Of a DNA stretch of 43,854 bases, positions 1-7,438 are shown piece after piece; the first letter of the stretch is position 1; each line of letters begins with the position of its first letter. This DNA is from Cellulophaga sp. BC115SP. GTDB taxonomy: Bacteria; Bacteroidota; Bacteroidia; Cytophagales; Spirosomataceae. The position numbers were made by a program, and so were the translations under genes. The notes beneath the pieces are model-generated. The model was not told where the DNA came from and searched no databases. It saw only the letters and a program-made list of their open reading frames with translations. Location of the stretch: assembly GCF_009905545.1 (NCBI RefSeq), contig NZ_JAAALB010000048.1:1-43854 (forward strand), written 5' to 3'.

Positions 1-150
1 AGCTTGGTAACTACAAAACTCTTGCTTCCCTTTCTTTTTACCTAATTTGTCCCATTTTTTAGTAGGGTAGAGTACTCATTTTGTATACTTACTTATTTTT
101 TGGAAGGCATTTTTCCTACTTGCTAACCTGAATGCTTAAATTTATAGCTA

Positions 151-906
151 ATGAATAATACACTAAAGCACATCAATGAAATAGTCCTTACACAAGGATC
201 ATTAACAAAAGAGGGTATTAGTTCGATTCCTACCGACACTGAAAAGTTAATATTTTGGGATTTGTTTGACAATTTTGCTCCGTTATCTATTGACAAACAA
301 AGAGATTTTGCCGATTTGACAGAAGGGATACCTTGGTCGTTTAATCTCGAAAAAGGTATCATTATGTTTGAGGATTATACTTTCCCAATGCAGGTGTATG
401 GTTCTTTTTCAAAATCGAGTGGAACATGGCTATGGGCTTGGGAAAATCAGCATTTACAACAAACACCTAAAATCATTGCCAACGCAGTTCTGTTAAAACA
501 GCTCGGAGAAAGATTTGATATTTCACACCTTACGGTACCTCAGTATGATTCAAATCAGAATGAACTTTACGACTTGGGCTTAATTGCTTGTGGAATGTTT
601 GGTCAAGATGGTTATTTCTTAGCAGATTATGGCCAAGGTATTATGCTGTTAACAGTGACGTTTTCTGATGAAATTAAGGAAGAATTTGAGGAAATTGGCA
701 TTGAGCGAGAGGTAACCGTTATAGGAGAGTTTTTGGAGCAATATGAGGTATCCAACCAGATAGATGCAATTGAGGCATATCTTTATCTGAAAGGTTTTAA
801 TGTCACCATTGCTAACAAAGAAATGTTTGCCGAGGCTGATGGGAAATTCATGAAGATTGGTTTTAACGAAGATAATTTCTTAACATCGTTAGATACTGAG
901 TTATAA
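151..906 (+). CDS. DUF6882-like protein of unknown function
   Basis: A soluble protein of 251 residues without signal peptide or membrane segment. The stretch GTWLWAWEN near residues 89-97, followed by a helix starting PKIIANAVLLKQLGE, resembles DUF6882 proteins, whose biochemical role is unknown. The C-terminal part (about 160-250) is acidic and mixed alpha/beta. The ATG at 151 follows a 150-bp AT-rich leader in which I see no gene and no confident promoter. The gene lies 23 bp upstream of a MazG-like gene on the same strand, so the two are probably co-transcribed. Family placement is from memory of the motif and the function is not assigned. Confidence 0.6.
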   Translation: MNNTLKHINEIVLTQGSLTKEGISSIPTDTEKLIFWDLFDNFAPLSIDKQRDFADLTEGIPWSFNLEKGIIMFEDYTFPMQVYGSFSKSSGTWLWAWENQHLQQTPKIIANAVLLKQLGERFDISHLTVPQYDSNQNELYDLGLIACGMFGQDGYFLADYGQGIMLLTVTFSDEIKEEFEEIGIEREVTVIGEFLEQYEVSNQIDAIEAYLYLKGFNVTIANKEMFAEADGKFMKIGFNEDNFLTSLDTEL

Positions 907-929
907 AAAGGCATTTAATTTAAAAACCA

Positions 930-1274
930 ATGACTACAAACTCGCCATCTGATATACAGGAAATTATTCAACAAATTATCAAGTTTAGAGACGAGCGTGA
1001 CTGGGAGCAGTTTCATGATGCACGCAACCTAGCGATGTGCCTCAATGTAGAAGCCTCTGAACTTTTGGAAGTATTTCTATGGAAAAAACCTGAGGAAGCC
1101 AAAATTGAAAAGATCGAGGAGGAACTTGCTGATGTCTTTTATGCGGCTTTTTTATTAGCTGAAAAATATGGTTTTGATGTAAAAGAAATCGTTACTAAAA
1201 AGCTCATGAAAAATGCTGAGAAATACCCAATCGAAAAGGCATTGGGTAGCAACAAAAAATATGATGAGTTATAA
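930..1274 (+). CDS. MazG-like nucleotide pyrophosphohydrolase
   Basis: A 114-residue all-alpha NTP pyrophosphohydrolase of the short MazG / RS21-C6 (dCTPase-like) type. These enzymes cleave (d)NTPs to the monophosphate and pyrophosphate and clean non-canonical nucleotides from the pool. The Mg-binding acidic residues are visible as E41-x-x-E44 and E65-x-x-D68 (in EEELADV), with the conserved DARNLAMCLNVEASEL segment just before. The C-terminal KKLMKNAEKYP is also typical. It is a single-domain protein of the usual length for this subgroup. Start ATG 930 lies 23 bp after the preceding stop. A palindromic terminator follows directly. The exact substrate cannot be read from the sequence. Confidence 0.88.
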   Translation: MTTNSPSDIQEIIQQIIKFRDERDWEQFHDARNLAMCLNVEASELLEVFLWKKPEEAKIEKIEEELADVFYAAFLLAEKYGFDVKEIVTKKLMKNAEKYPIEKALGSNKKYDEL

Positions 1275-1276
1275 AA

Positions 1277-1304
1277 AAAACGGCTAGCAATTGCTAGCCG
1301 TTTT
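1277..1304. terminator. Bidirectional terminator between convergent genes
   Basis: A perfect 28-nt palindrome with core CGGCTAGCAATTGCTAGCCG, flanked by AAAA on the left and TTTT on the right. It starts two bases after the stop of the MazG-like gene and ends four bases before the stop of the convergent GH51 gene, so it can end transcription from both sides. Confidence 0.85.
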
Positions 1305-1308
1305 CTGA

Positions 1309-3312
1309 TTATTTAGCGTTGGTTTTTAACCGAATTGTGGTAAATGAATACCCACCAATTGCTAAATCTACATTTTTCCCTGATAATGTAATGGTACTTT
1401 CAATTGCTTGAATCTCATTTGGACGTTCTAGCGTATTGAGGGCTTCTAGATTTTCATTTTCTAGTTTTATCAAATCAGCAGCTTTGGGTAATTTACTGAG
1501 CCCTTCAATTTGAATAGAAATTTGACGTTTGTCTTTGGATTGATTTACAATCTTAAGAATCAATTCTTGACTATTTTTATCAATTACGGCAGAAGCAAAC
1601 AAACTGTCTTGTCCTGCCGAAATTTGTTTGTCTTTATATAGCATCGAAACCGTATGTGTTCCTTTGTAATTACTATAGATTTTTTGAACATGATAATTGG
1701 GCGTAGCCATTGATTTTAGATTATCGACCCAAATTAAATTCGGTGTCCATTGCCAACCATCAATATGTGCAAACAAAGGAGCATAAGACGCCATCTGTAC
1801 AACTCCAGCATTTCGCTCCATACCTGTCATAAATGCCGCTTCTGATAATGCGGTAAGCCAGTTGTTTTTATTTTCAGGACTAACCATTCCAACACTTTGC
1901 GAGGCATATTCACCTGCAAACACTTTGGTTTTAGTCTTCTTGTCGTAGCTGTCATATCTTTTGGCATTAGCAAAAAACCATTCTGGACGACTATAAAAAT
2001 GTTCGTCGACAAAACCAACCTCCATTTTTCGTAGTGTTGGATTCAAGTAATCGAAAAGTGGTCCGTTAGGTAACGGTCCTGTACTACAAACCAATTTGAT
2101 ATTGGGATAAATAGCTTGAAGTTTTTCCTTGAAAATCTCTAATCTTTCAATGTATTGCGTGCCCCAGTTTTCGTTGCCAACACCAAGCATTTTTAGATTA
2201 AAAGGCTTTGGGTGTCCAAGATTAATACGAACTTTTCCCAAAAAGGTCGTTGAATCGCCGTTGGCAAACTCAATCAAATCGAGGGCATCTTGTATATAAG
2301 GCTCAAGCTGATTTAATGGTGCTAACTCTCCAGAATTAAATTGACAAGCCATTCCGCAGTTGAGTATTGGTAAGGGCTCAGCACCTATGTCTTCTGCCAA
2401 CTGAAAGTATTCCATAAAACCTAAACCAAAAGTCTGGAAATAGTCAGGAGCTAGTCGATGTGCCATTTCATAATTCCAACGATTGACAATCAGTTTGCGA
2501 TTTTCGATGGGACCTAATGTTTTTTTCCATTGGTATCTAACCGACAAATCATGTCCTTCGACAATACACCCGCCAGGAAATCTAATAAATCCAGGTTTCA
2601 TGTCGGCTAACATTTGTACCATATCTGCTCTTAGTCCTTCTTTTCTTCCTTTCCAAGTATCACTCGGAAAAAGAGAAATCATATCTAAATCAATTTCTCC
2701 ATTACCTTCAAACCATATATTGAGTTTGGCTTTGGCGTCGGTTTCATTGGCGGTAAAACTAGTTTCTAGTTTTTGCCATTCGTTACTGGTATCATTGGGC
2801 GAAATTTTAGTTTGTCCTATTACTTGCCCGTTAGATGACACCAATTCTATAACTAATACCGTATGGGCAGTTTTCTGTCGATAAAAAACAGAAAAATCAT
2901 ATCTGAGTCCTTTTTTGATACCCATTCCTCTGAAACCTTCATTCGAAATACCAAGACTTTGAGGGTTCGGGTTCTTTAAGTTGACATGAAGATAACGTGG
3001 GTTTGTCGATGCTTTTTCAGGTTGATTTACAATCGTAATTTCGCTCCCAAGATAGAATCCTTGTAGCGTATTGGGACTGGTTATTTTCCATCCCATGAGT
3101 GGTTTGAAAAATTCAAATGAACGATTTTTTACTAATTCAGCATAAATGCCACCATCAGCGCCCATATTGATATCCTCAAAAAATATCCCCCACATAGTGG
3201 GAGATACTTCTGATTCAACTTGGCTGACGTTTACCTTAAAAGTAGGTTCTTGCTTTTGAGCGATACATTCGAAAGCAAGAAAGAAAGCGATAAGTTGTAT
3301 AAATTGTTTCAT
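1309..3312 (-). CDS. Secreted alpha-L-arabinofuranosidase, GH51
   Basis: A 667-residue glycosidase that removes arabinofuranosyl side chains from arabinan, arabinoxylan or pectin. The N-terminus MKQFIQLIAFFLAFECIAQ is a signal peptide. Residues of about 70-215 form a CBM4/9-like beta-sandwich (FEGNGEIDLDMISLFP), which is common in Bacteroidota GH51 enzymes. The catalytic barrel follows, with FIRFPGGCIVEG at about 240, the acid/base Glu381 in VGNENWG, and the nucleophile Glu468 in FAGEYAS. The GH51 C-terminal beta domain closes the protein. Length is normal for this multidomain form. It is transcribed divergently from the GH9 gene, and a 9-bp-arm dyad lies between them, so the two may share control. 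Family certainty is high. The natural substrate is inferred. Confidence 0.93.
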   Translation of the reverse strand: MKQFIQLIAFFLAFECIAQKQEPTFKVNVSQVESEVSPTMWGIFFEDINMGADGGIYAELVKNRSFEFFKPLMGWKITSPNTLQGFYLGSEITIVNQPEKASTNPRYLHVNLKNPNPQSLGISNEGFRGMGIKKGLRYDFSVFYRQKTAHTVLVIELVSSNGQVIGQTKISPNDTSNEWQKLETSFTANETDAKAKLNIWFEGNGEIDLDMISLFPSDTWKGRKEGLRADMVQMLADMKPGFIRFPGGCIVEGHDLSVRYQWKKTLGPIENRKLIVNRWNYEMAHRLAPDYFQTFGLGFMEYFQLAEDIGAEPLPILNCGMACQFNSGELAPLNQLEPYIQDALDLIEFANGDSTTFLGKVRINLGHPKPFNLKMLGVGNENWGTQYIERLEIFKEKLQAIYPNIKLVCSTGPLPNGPLFDYLNPTLRKMEVGFVDEHFYSRPEWFFANAKRYDSYDKKTKTKVFAGEYASQSVGMVSPENKNNWLTALSEAAFMTGMERNAGVVQMASYAPLFAHIDGWQWTPNLIWVDNLKSMATPNYHVQKIYSNYKGTHTVSMLYKDKQISAGQDSLFASAVIDKNSQELILKIVNQSKDKRQISIQIEGLSKLPKAADLIKLENENLEALNTLERPNEIQAIESTITLSGKNVDLAIGGYSFTTIRLKTNAK

Positions 3313-3342
3313 TGGATAATAATTTAGGTAAATATAAATATT

Positions 3343-3367
3343 TTATTGTATTAAAGTGATACAATAA
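3343..3367. promoter_or_regulatory. Candidate operator in the GH51/GH9 divergent promoter
   Basis: A perfect inverted repeat, TTATTGTAT and ATACAATAA, separated by 7 bases (TAAAGTG). It sits 30 bp upstream of the GH51 start and 89 bp upstream of the GH9 start. Symmetry, spacing and place suit a dimeric regulator. The cognate protein is unknown; the GntR-type regulator at 25491 is one possibility. Confidence 0.5.
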
Positions 3368-3456
3368 TAAAAACTTTCTTTTGTCACTTATCAGTGCTTA
3401 CTCCCTACAAACCTGTGTAGTCTGTTCTAGGATTTGAATAAATTAGTGGAAAAAAG

Positions 3457-5931
3457 ATGCTACGAAAATTACACTTCATTTTCCTATTTAATTTACTCTC
3501 TTTGACAATCCTTGGACAAACCAACCAATGGATACGAATTAATCAATTAGGATATTTGCCCAACTATCCCAAAGTGGCAGTTTGGGTCAGTAAAGACATA
3601 CAATTGCCAAGTAGGTTCGAGCTAATTGATGTTAAAACGCAAAAAGTCGCCTATCAATCAAAAACGGTAGTTTCAACAGGCGCTTACGGTCCATTTCAGT
3701 CAACAGCTAGATTAGATTTTTCAGGGTTCAAAAAAACGGGTAGTTATTACCTAAAAACGCCTAGTGCTCAATCTCCTGTCTTTCGGATAGATGCGGAGGT
3801 TTTTAGAGGCTCTGCTGATTTTATCCTGAAATATATGCGTCAGCAACGAAGTGGATATAACCCTTTTTTGAAAGATTCTTGCCATCGAGAAGACGGATTT
3901 ATCGTTTATCATCCTGACCCTAAAAAAGATTCAACCCATCTTGATGTGTCTGGAGGCTGGCATGATGCTTCGGATTATTTGCAATATGTGACGACCTCTG
4001 CCAATGCTACTTTTCAGATGTTATTTGCCTATCAACAAAATCCTAAGGTATATCAAGACCATTATGATGCGTGGGGAAATGCAGGAAAAAATGGAATACC
4101 TGATATTTTGGATGAAGCCAAATGGGGCTTAGATTGGCTAGTAAAAATGAATCCTGCACCTCATGAGTACTACAATCAACTAGCCGATGATCGTGACCAC
4201 CGAGGCTTGAGATTGCCCAATCTCGACAAAGTACAGTACGCTACAAATCAAGGCTTAGCGCGCCCTGTGTATTTTATTACAGGTAAAATCCAAGGATATA
4301 AACACAAAAACCGTACAACTGGAGTGGCTTCCTCTGTTGGGAAGTTTGCCTCTACATTTGCCCTAGGAAGCGAAATTTTAGCCAAATATTATCCTCAATT
4401 TGCCGAATCCCTAAAAGCAAGAGCCTTGGATGCTTACACTTTTGGTAAAGAAAAACCTGGGGTATCTCAAACAGCGCCAGGAGGAGCACCCTATTTTTAT
4501 GAAGAAGACAACTGGGTTGATGATATGGAATTGGCGGCGACACAATTAGCCAAAATAACCCAGAAATCTGAAATTTGGCAGGAGGCATCCAATTTTGGTC
4601 ATCAGGAGCCTACTACGCCTTGGATGGGTGCAGATACCGCACGACACTATCAGTGGTATCCTTTTGTCAACTTAGGACATTATTTCATGGCAAAAGAAGC
4701 AAAGGACAAGGCTTTTGCCAGTTATATAGAGCTAGGTTTGGAAAAGGTTTTTCAGCGAGGGAAAAATACCCCATTTCTCAATGGCGTGCCCTTTGTGTGG
4801 TGTTCCAACAATTATGTGGCAGGTATTTTAACACAAGCGATTTTGTTTCGACAACTGACTGGCTCAACCAAGTATCAGGCTATGGAAATGGCGCTATGTG
4901 ATTGGTTGATGGGTTGTAACCCATGGGGAACCAGTATGATTTGTGGATTTCCGACGTCTAAACTCTCACCGACTGACCCTCATTCGGCTTTTACGCATCT
5001 ATACAATTACAAAATTGATGGAGGCTTGGTCGACGGTCCTGTTTATGGCTCTATTTGGAGTAAATTGATAGGGATAACCTTATATCATCCAGATGAATAT
5101 GCAGATTTTCAATCGAAACTGGCAGTTTATCATGACGATTTTGGCGATTATTCTACCGATGAACCTACGATGGATGGAACCGCTAGCTTGTCTTTTTTAC
5201 TTTCTTTTTATGAAAAAGAAGGACAAAAATTACAACCTCAAAACAACCTTCAAGCACTGGGGGGAATTGTACGAATGGATACTACCAAAAAAGAGATATA
5301 TCTGTGCTTTACGGCACATGAATTTAATGAGGGAGCTTCGACTATCCTGAGTGTTTTACAGAAAAAAGGGATCAAGGCCAACTTCTTTTTGACTGGTGAT
5401 TATTTGAGAAATCCATCTTTTCAAACTACTGTCAAGCAGATGATTCAACAAAAACATTATGTAGGACCACATTCAGATAAGCATTTGTTATATGCGCCTT
5501 GGGAAAAACGGGATTCGCTATTGGTTGATAAGACAACCTTTATGAATGATTTACAAAATAATTTAAACGAGCTCAAAAAGTTTGGATTGTCATCTGCTCA
5601 AATCAATTACTTTATGCCAGCATACGAATGGTACAACCAAAGCATTAGCGATTGGACAGCTGAAATGGGATTGAAGCTTGTCAATAATACAGGAGGAACA
5701 TCTTCACAAGCAGATTATACTACTCCCGATGCTAAAAATTATTTGAGTTCAGAGGAGATTTATCGGAGAATTTTCAATTTTGAAGAAAAAACAAGCACAG
5801 GGTTAAATGGAGCTTTGTTGCTTACACACCTAGGCGTAGGAGAGAAGCGAACCGATAAATTTTATGACAAATTGGAAAAGCTAATTTCTGAATTACAAAA
5901 GCGAGGGTATAAGTTTGAAAAGCTAAAATAA
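3457..5931 (+). CDS. GH9 endoglucanase fused to a CE4-like deacetylase domain
   Basis: An 824-residue secreted protein with three parts. After a signal peptide (about 1-21) comes a CelD-type Ig-like domain (about 24-110; WIRINQLGYLPNYPKVAVW). The GH9 (alpha/alpha)6 domain follows (about 115-590), with catalytic Asp pair D170/D173 in GGWHDASDY and proton donor E569 in the GDYSTDEPTMDG segment, so it should cleave beta-1,4- or mixed-linkage glucans. Residues of about 610-824 form a NodB/CE4-like polysaccharide deacetylase domain. Its metal motif HSDKH (672-676) is intact, and FMPAYEWY matches the third motif. The first motif, normally TFDD, reads FTAHEF, so the catalytic Asp pair is replaced by A620-H621-E622. 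Acetyl-removing activity is therefore uncertain. A terminator hairpin follows the gene. Similar fusions occur in other Bacteroidota as far as I recall. Confidence 0.9.
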   Translation: MLRKLHFIFLFNLLSLTILGQTNQWIRINQLGYLPNYPKVAVWVSKDIQLPSRFELIDVKTQKVAYQSKTVVSTGAYGPFQSTARLDFSGFKKTGSYYLKTPSAQSPVFRIDAEVFRGSADFILKYMRQQRSGYNPFLKDSCHREDGFIVYHPDPKKDSTHLDVSGGWHDASDYLQYVTTSANATFQMLFAYQQNPKVYQDHYDAWGNAGKNGIPDILDEAKWGLDWLVKMNPAPHEYYNQLADDRDHRGLRLPNLDKVQYATNQGLARPVYFITGKIQGYKHKNRTTGVASSVGKFASTFALGSEILAKYYPQFAESLKARALDAYTFGKEKPGVSQTAPGGAPYFYEEDNWVDDMELAATQLAKITQKSEIWQEASNFGHQEPTTPWMGADTARHYQWYPFVNLGHYFMAKEAKDKAFASYIELGLEKVFQRGKNTPFLNGVPFVWCSNNYVAGILTQAILFRQLTGSTKYQAMEMALCDWLMGCNPWGTSMICGFPTSKLSPTDPHSAFTHLYNYKIDGGLVDGPVYGSIWSKLIGITLYHPDEYADFQSKLAVYHDDFGDYSTDEPTMDGTASLSFLLSFYEKEGQKLQPQNNLQALGGIVRMDTTKKEIYLCFTAHEFNEGASTILSVLQKKGIKANFFLTGDYLRNPSFQTTVKQMIQQKHYVGPHSDKHLLYAPWEKRDSLLVDKTTFMNDLQNNLNELKKFGLSSAQINYFMPAYEWYNQSISDWTAEMGLKLVNNTGGTSSQADYTTPDAKNYLSSEEIYRRIFNFEEKTSTGLNGALLLTHLGVGEKRTDKFYDKLEKLISELQKRGYKFEKLK

Positions 5932-5948
5932 GAGATTCATCTTTTCCA

Positions 5949-5980
5949 AAATAGGGTGTGACTCAAGTCGCACCCTATTT
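5949..5980. terminator. Bidirectional terminator hairpin (covarying family)
   Basis: Stem AAATAGGGTGTGAC / GTCGCACCCTATTT with loop TCAA and one T-G wobble pair, located between the convergent GH9 and ferritin genes. Its inner part resembles the hairpin at 11881-11939 (see findings). Confidence 0.85.
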
Positions 5981-5997
5981 GTATTATACTTGAATCA

Positions 5998-6525
5998 TTA
6001 TTCTTGCGAGCCAATTTTGCCGATTTCTTTATCTAAGGCAAATTTTCCTGTAGCGCTTTCTACATCAATCAAATCAAACAATTCCAAGGCACGACGAGCA
6101 TTTTTCTCTTCCTCTCTTTGTTCTACCACATACCACATCATGAATTGCTCGGTTGCGTAATCGTTTTCTTCACGACATTTTGCCACAATCTTGTTGATAG
6201 CATTTGTGACAGAAATTTCGCTTTGAAGTGCAGCCTCAAATACACTTTTAAATGAAGGGTATTCTTGAATCACTTCGCCAATAGTCGGTGTGATTGCAGT
6301 ACCACCAACTTCATTGATATATTTGAAAAGTTTTAAAAAATGTTCACGTTCTTCCTCTGCTTGAGCATAAAGATATTCAGCAGATTTCTCAAATCCATTG
6401 CGGTCGAGCCACGAAGCCATCGCCAAATACTTTTGCGAAGCTTCGGCTTCCATTTTACATTGTGCGTTTAGAGCGATTTCTATTTCTTCTTTCAAAGAAG
6501 TTCTTTGTCTCATTAAATCTTTCAT
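5998..6525 (-). CDS. Ferritin (non-haem iron storage)
   Basis: A 175-residue four-helix-bundle ferritin that oxidises Fe2+ and stores it as a ferric mineral in a 24-mer shell. The ferroxidase-centre ligands are visible: Glu in LNAQCKMEAEASQKYLAM, the EEEREHF segment (E-x-x-H) in the second helix, and later Glu in VVEQREEEKNA. Length fits bacterial FtnA-type ferritins. Start ATG 6525 is preceded by AGAAG; the second Met (6513) is a possible alternative. It is monocistronic and convergent with the GH9 gene. Its promoter region carries a perfect 8-bp dyad (6550-6572). It is divergent from a TetR gene, but a regulatory link between them is only a guess. Confidence 0.93.
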   Translation of the reverse strand: MKDLMRQRTSLKEEIEIALNAQCKMEAEASQKYLAMASWLDRNGFEKSAEYLYAQAEEEREHFLKLFKYINEVGGTAITPTIGEVIQEYPSFKSVFEAALQSEISVTNAINKIVAKCREENDYATEQFMMWYVVEQREEEKNARRALELFDLIDVESATGKFALDKEIGKIGSQE

Positions 6526-6549
6526 CTTCTATGTAGCTTATTTAGTTGT

Positions 6550-6572
6550 TACAATATTAGCAACATATTGTA
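6550..6572. promoter_or_regulatory. Dyad in the ferritin promoter
   Basis: Perfect arms TACAATAT and ATATTGTA separated by 7 bases, 25-47 bp upstream of the ferritin start. It could be an operator for an iron or redox regulator. On the minus strand the sequence TAATATTG, close to the TAnnTTTG -7 box, lies inside it, so a bound protein would block the promoter. Confidence 0.45.
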
Positions 6573-6735
6573 CAAAAAAGTTTTAAACTTGAGGAATTTT
6601 GATAAAATTTGGAATTATTCTAATTATATTAGACCTCCAGCCAACAATTGCCTCTCTATTTGACCTTATTGCCAAAGATATATACCAAATAAGTTTTGAA
6701 TAAACCACTAAGTAACAATACCTTATTTTAATTGT

Positions 6736-7308
6736 ATGAGAACTAAAGATGAATTAAAAGAAAAAATGATTTTGGAAAAAGCGCTAACAATGATTTCCAA
6801 AATTGGTCTTTCTGGATTAAAAATGAGCCTTCTCGCCAAGGAAGTTGGCGTTGCAACTGGAACAATTTATATCTATTTTAAGGACAAAAAAGACCTAATC
6901 AACAACCTTTATGTCTATTTGGTCAAAAAGGAAACAGAGCTTTCTTTTGAAAACCTCCCCAAAGATGTGCCATTCAAGGATAGGTTTAAGGCTGCCTTGA
7001 GAAATTACATCAATCGTGTAGCTACTCATCCAGAAGTGCAAGTGTTTTTTGAACAATATGCTCGTTCTCCTTATAATGAAGGCGATAACGAAGCCATAAT
7101 TGCGGAGGAGGATAAGGCACTAAAGCCCCTTTATGAATTAATAGAGACTGGACAAAAAGAGTCACTAATCAAAAACTTTTCCTCTCATCTAATTATAATG
7201 ATGTTGTGTGGAGCTGTAGGTGAGCTTTCATGTCAGGTACACAACTTGAAAGACGAGGAGGTGACAGTTTGTATTGATATGATGTGGGACGCTATTGCGA
7301 TTCATTGA
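6736..7308 (+). CDS. TetR/AcrR family transcriptional regulator
   Basis: A 190-residue one-component regulator. Residues of about 9-55 form the TetR helix-turn-helix (KIGLSGLKMSLLAKEVGVATGTIYIYFKDKKDLINNLY), with the usual GTIYIYFKDK recognition-helix end. The remaining all-helical domain is the variable ligand pocket and dimer interface. It is divergent from ferritin with a 210-bp gap and convergent with the multi-PAS gene, and has no efflux gene beside it, so its target cannot be named. It is distinct in sequence from the second TetR protein at 17365. The family is certain and the ligand unknown. Confidence 0.9.
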   Translation: MRTKDELKEKMILEKALTMISKIGLSGLKMSLLAKEVGVATGTIYIYFKDKKDLINNLYVYLVKKETELSFENLPKDVPFKDRFKAALRNYINRVATHPEVQVFFEQYARSPYNEGDNEAIIAEEDKALKPLYELIETGQKESLIKNFSSHLIIMMLCGAVGELSCQVHNLKDEEVTVCIDMMWDAIAIH

Positions 7309-7333
7309 TTTGTCACGAAAGATGATAAAGAAT

Positions 7334-7378
7334 ACATCAACCCAATTAAATTCCTTAAAAGTTTAAATGGGTTGATGT
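7334..7378. terminator. Hairpin between convergent genes
   Basis: Arms ACATCAACCCA and TGGGTTGATGT (11 bp) enclose 23 bases that can pair partly. It lies 25 bp after the TetR stop and 60 bp before the end of the convergent multi-PAS gene. No long T-run follows on the plus strand, so termination efficiency is uncertain. Confidence 0.6.
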
Positions 7379-7438
7379 GTGAATACTGAAAATATATTGC
7401 CGAATGTCTATTTTTTATTGCCAAAAGCACCCACCGAG

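Noticed and set aside
2483-2884. Plus-strand reading frame inside the GH51 gene
   Set aside because: It lies wholly opposite a well-supported GH51 enzyme with both catalytic Glu visible; a shadow frame.
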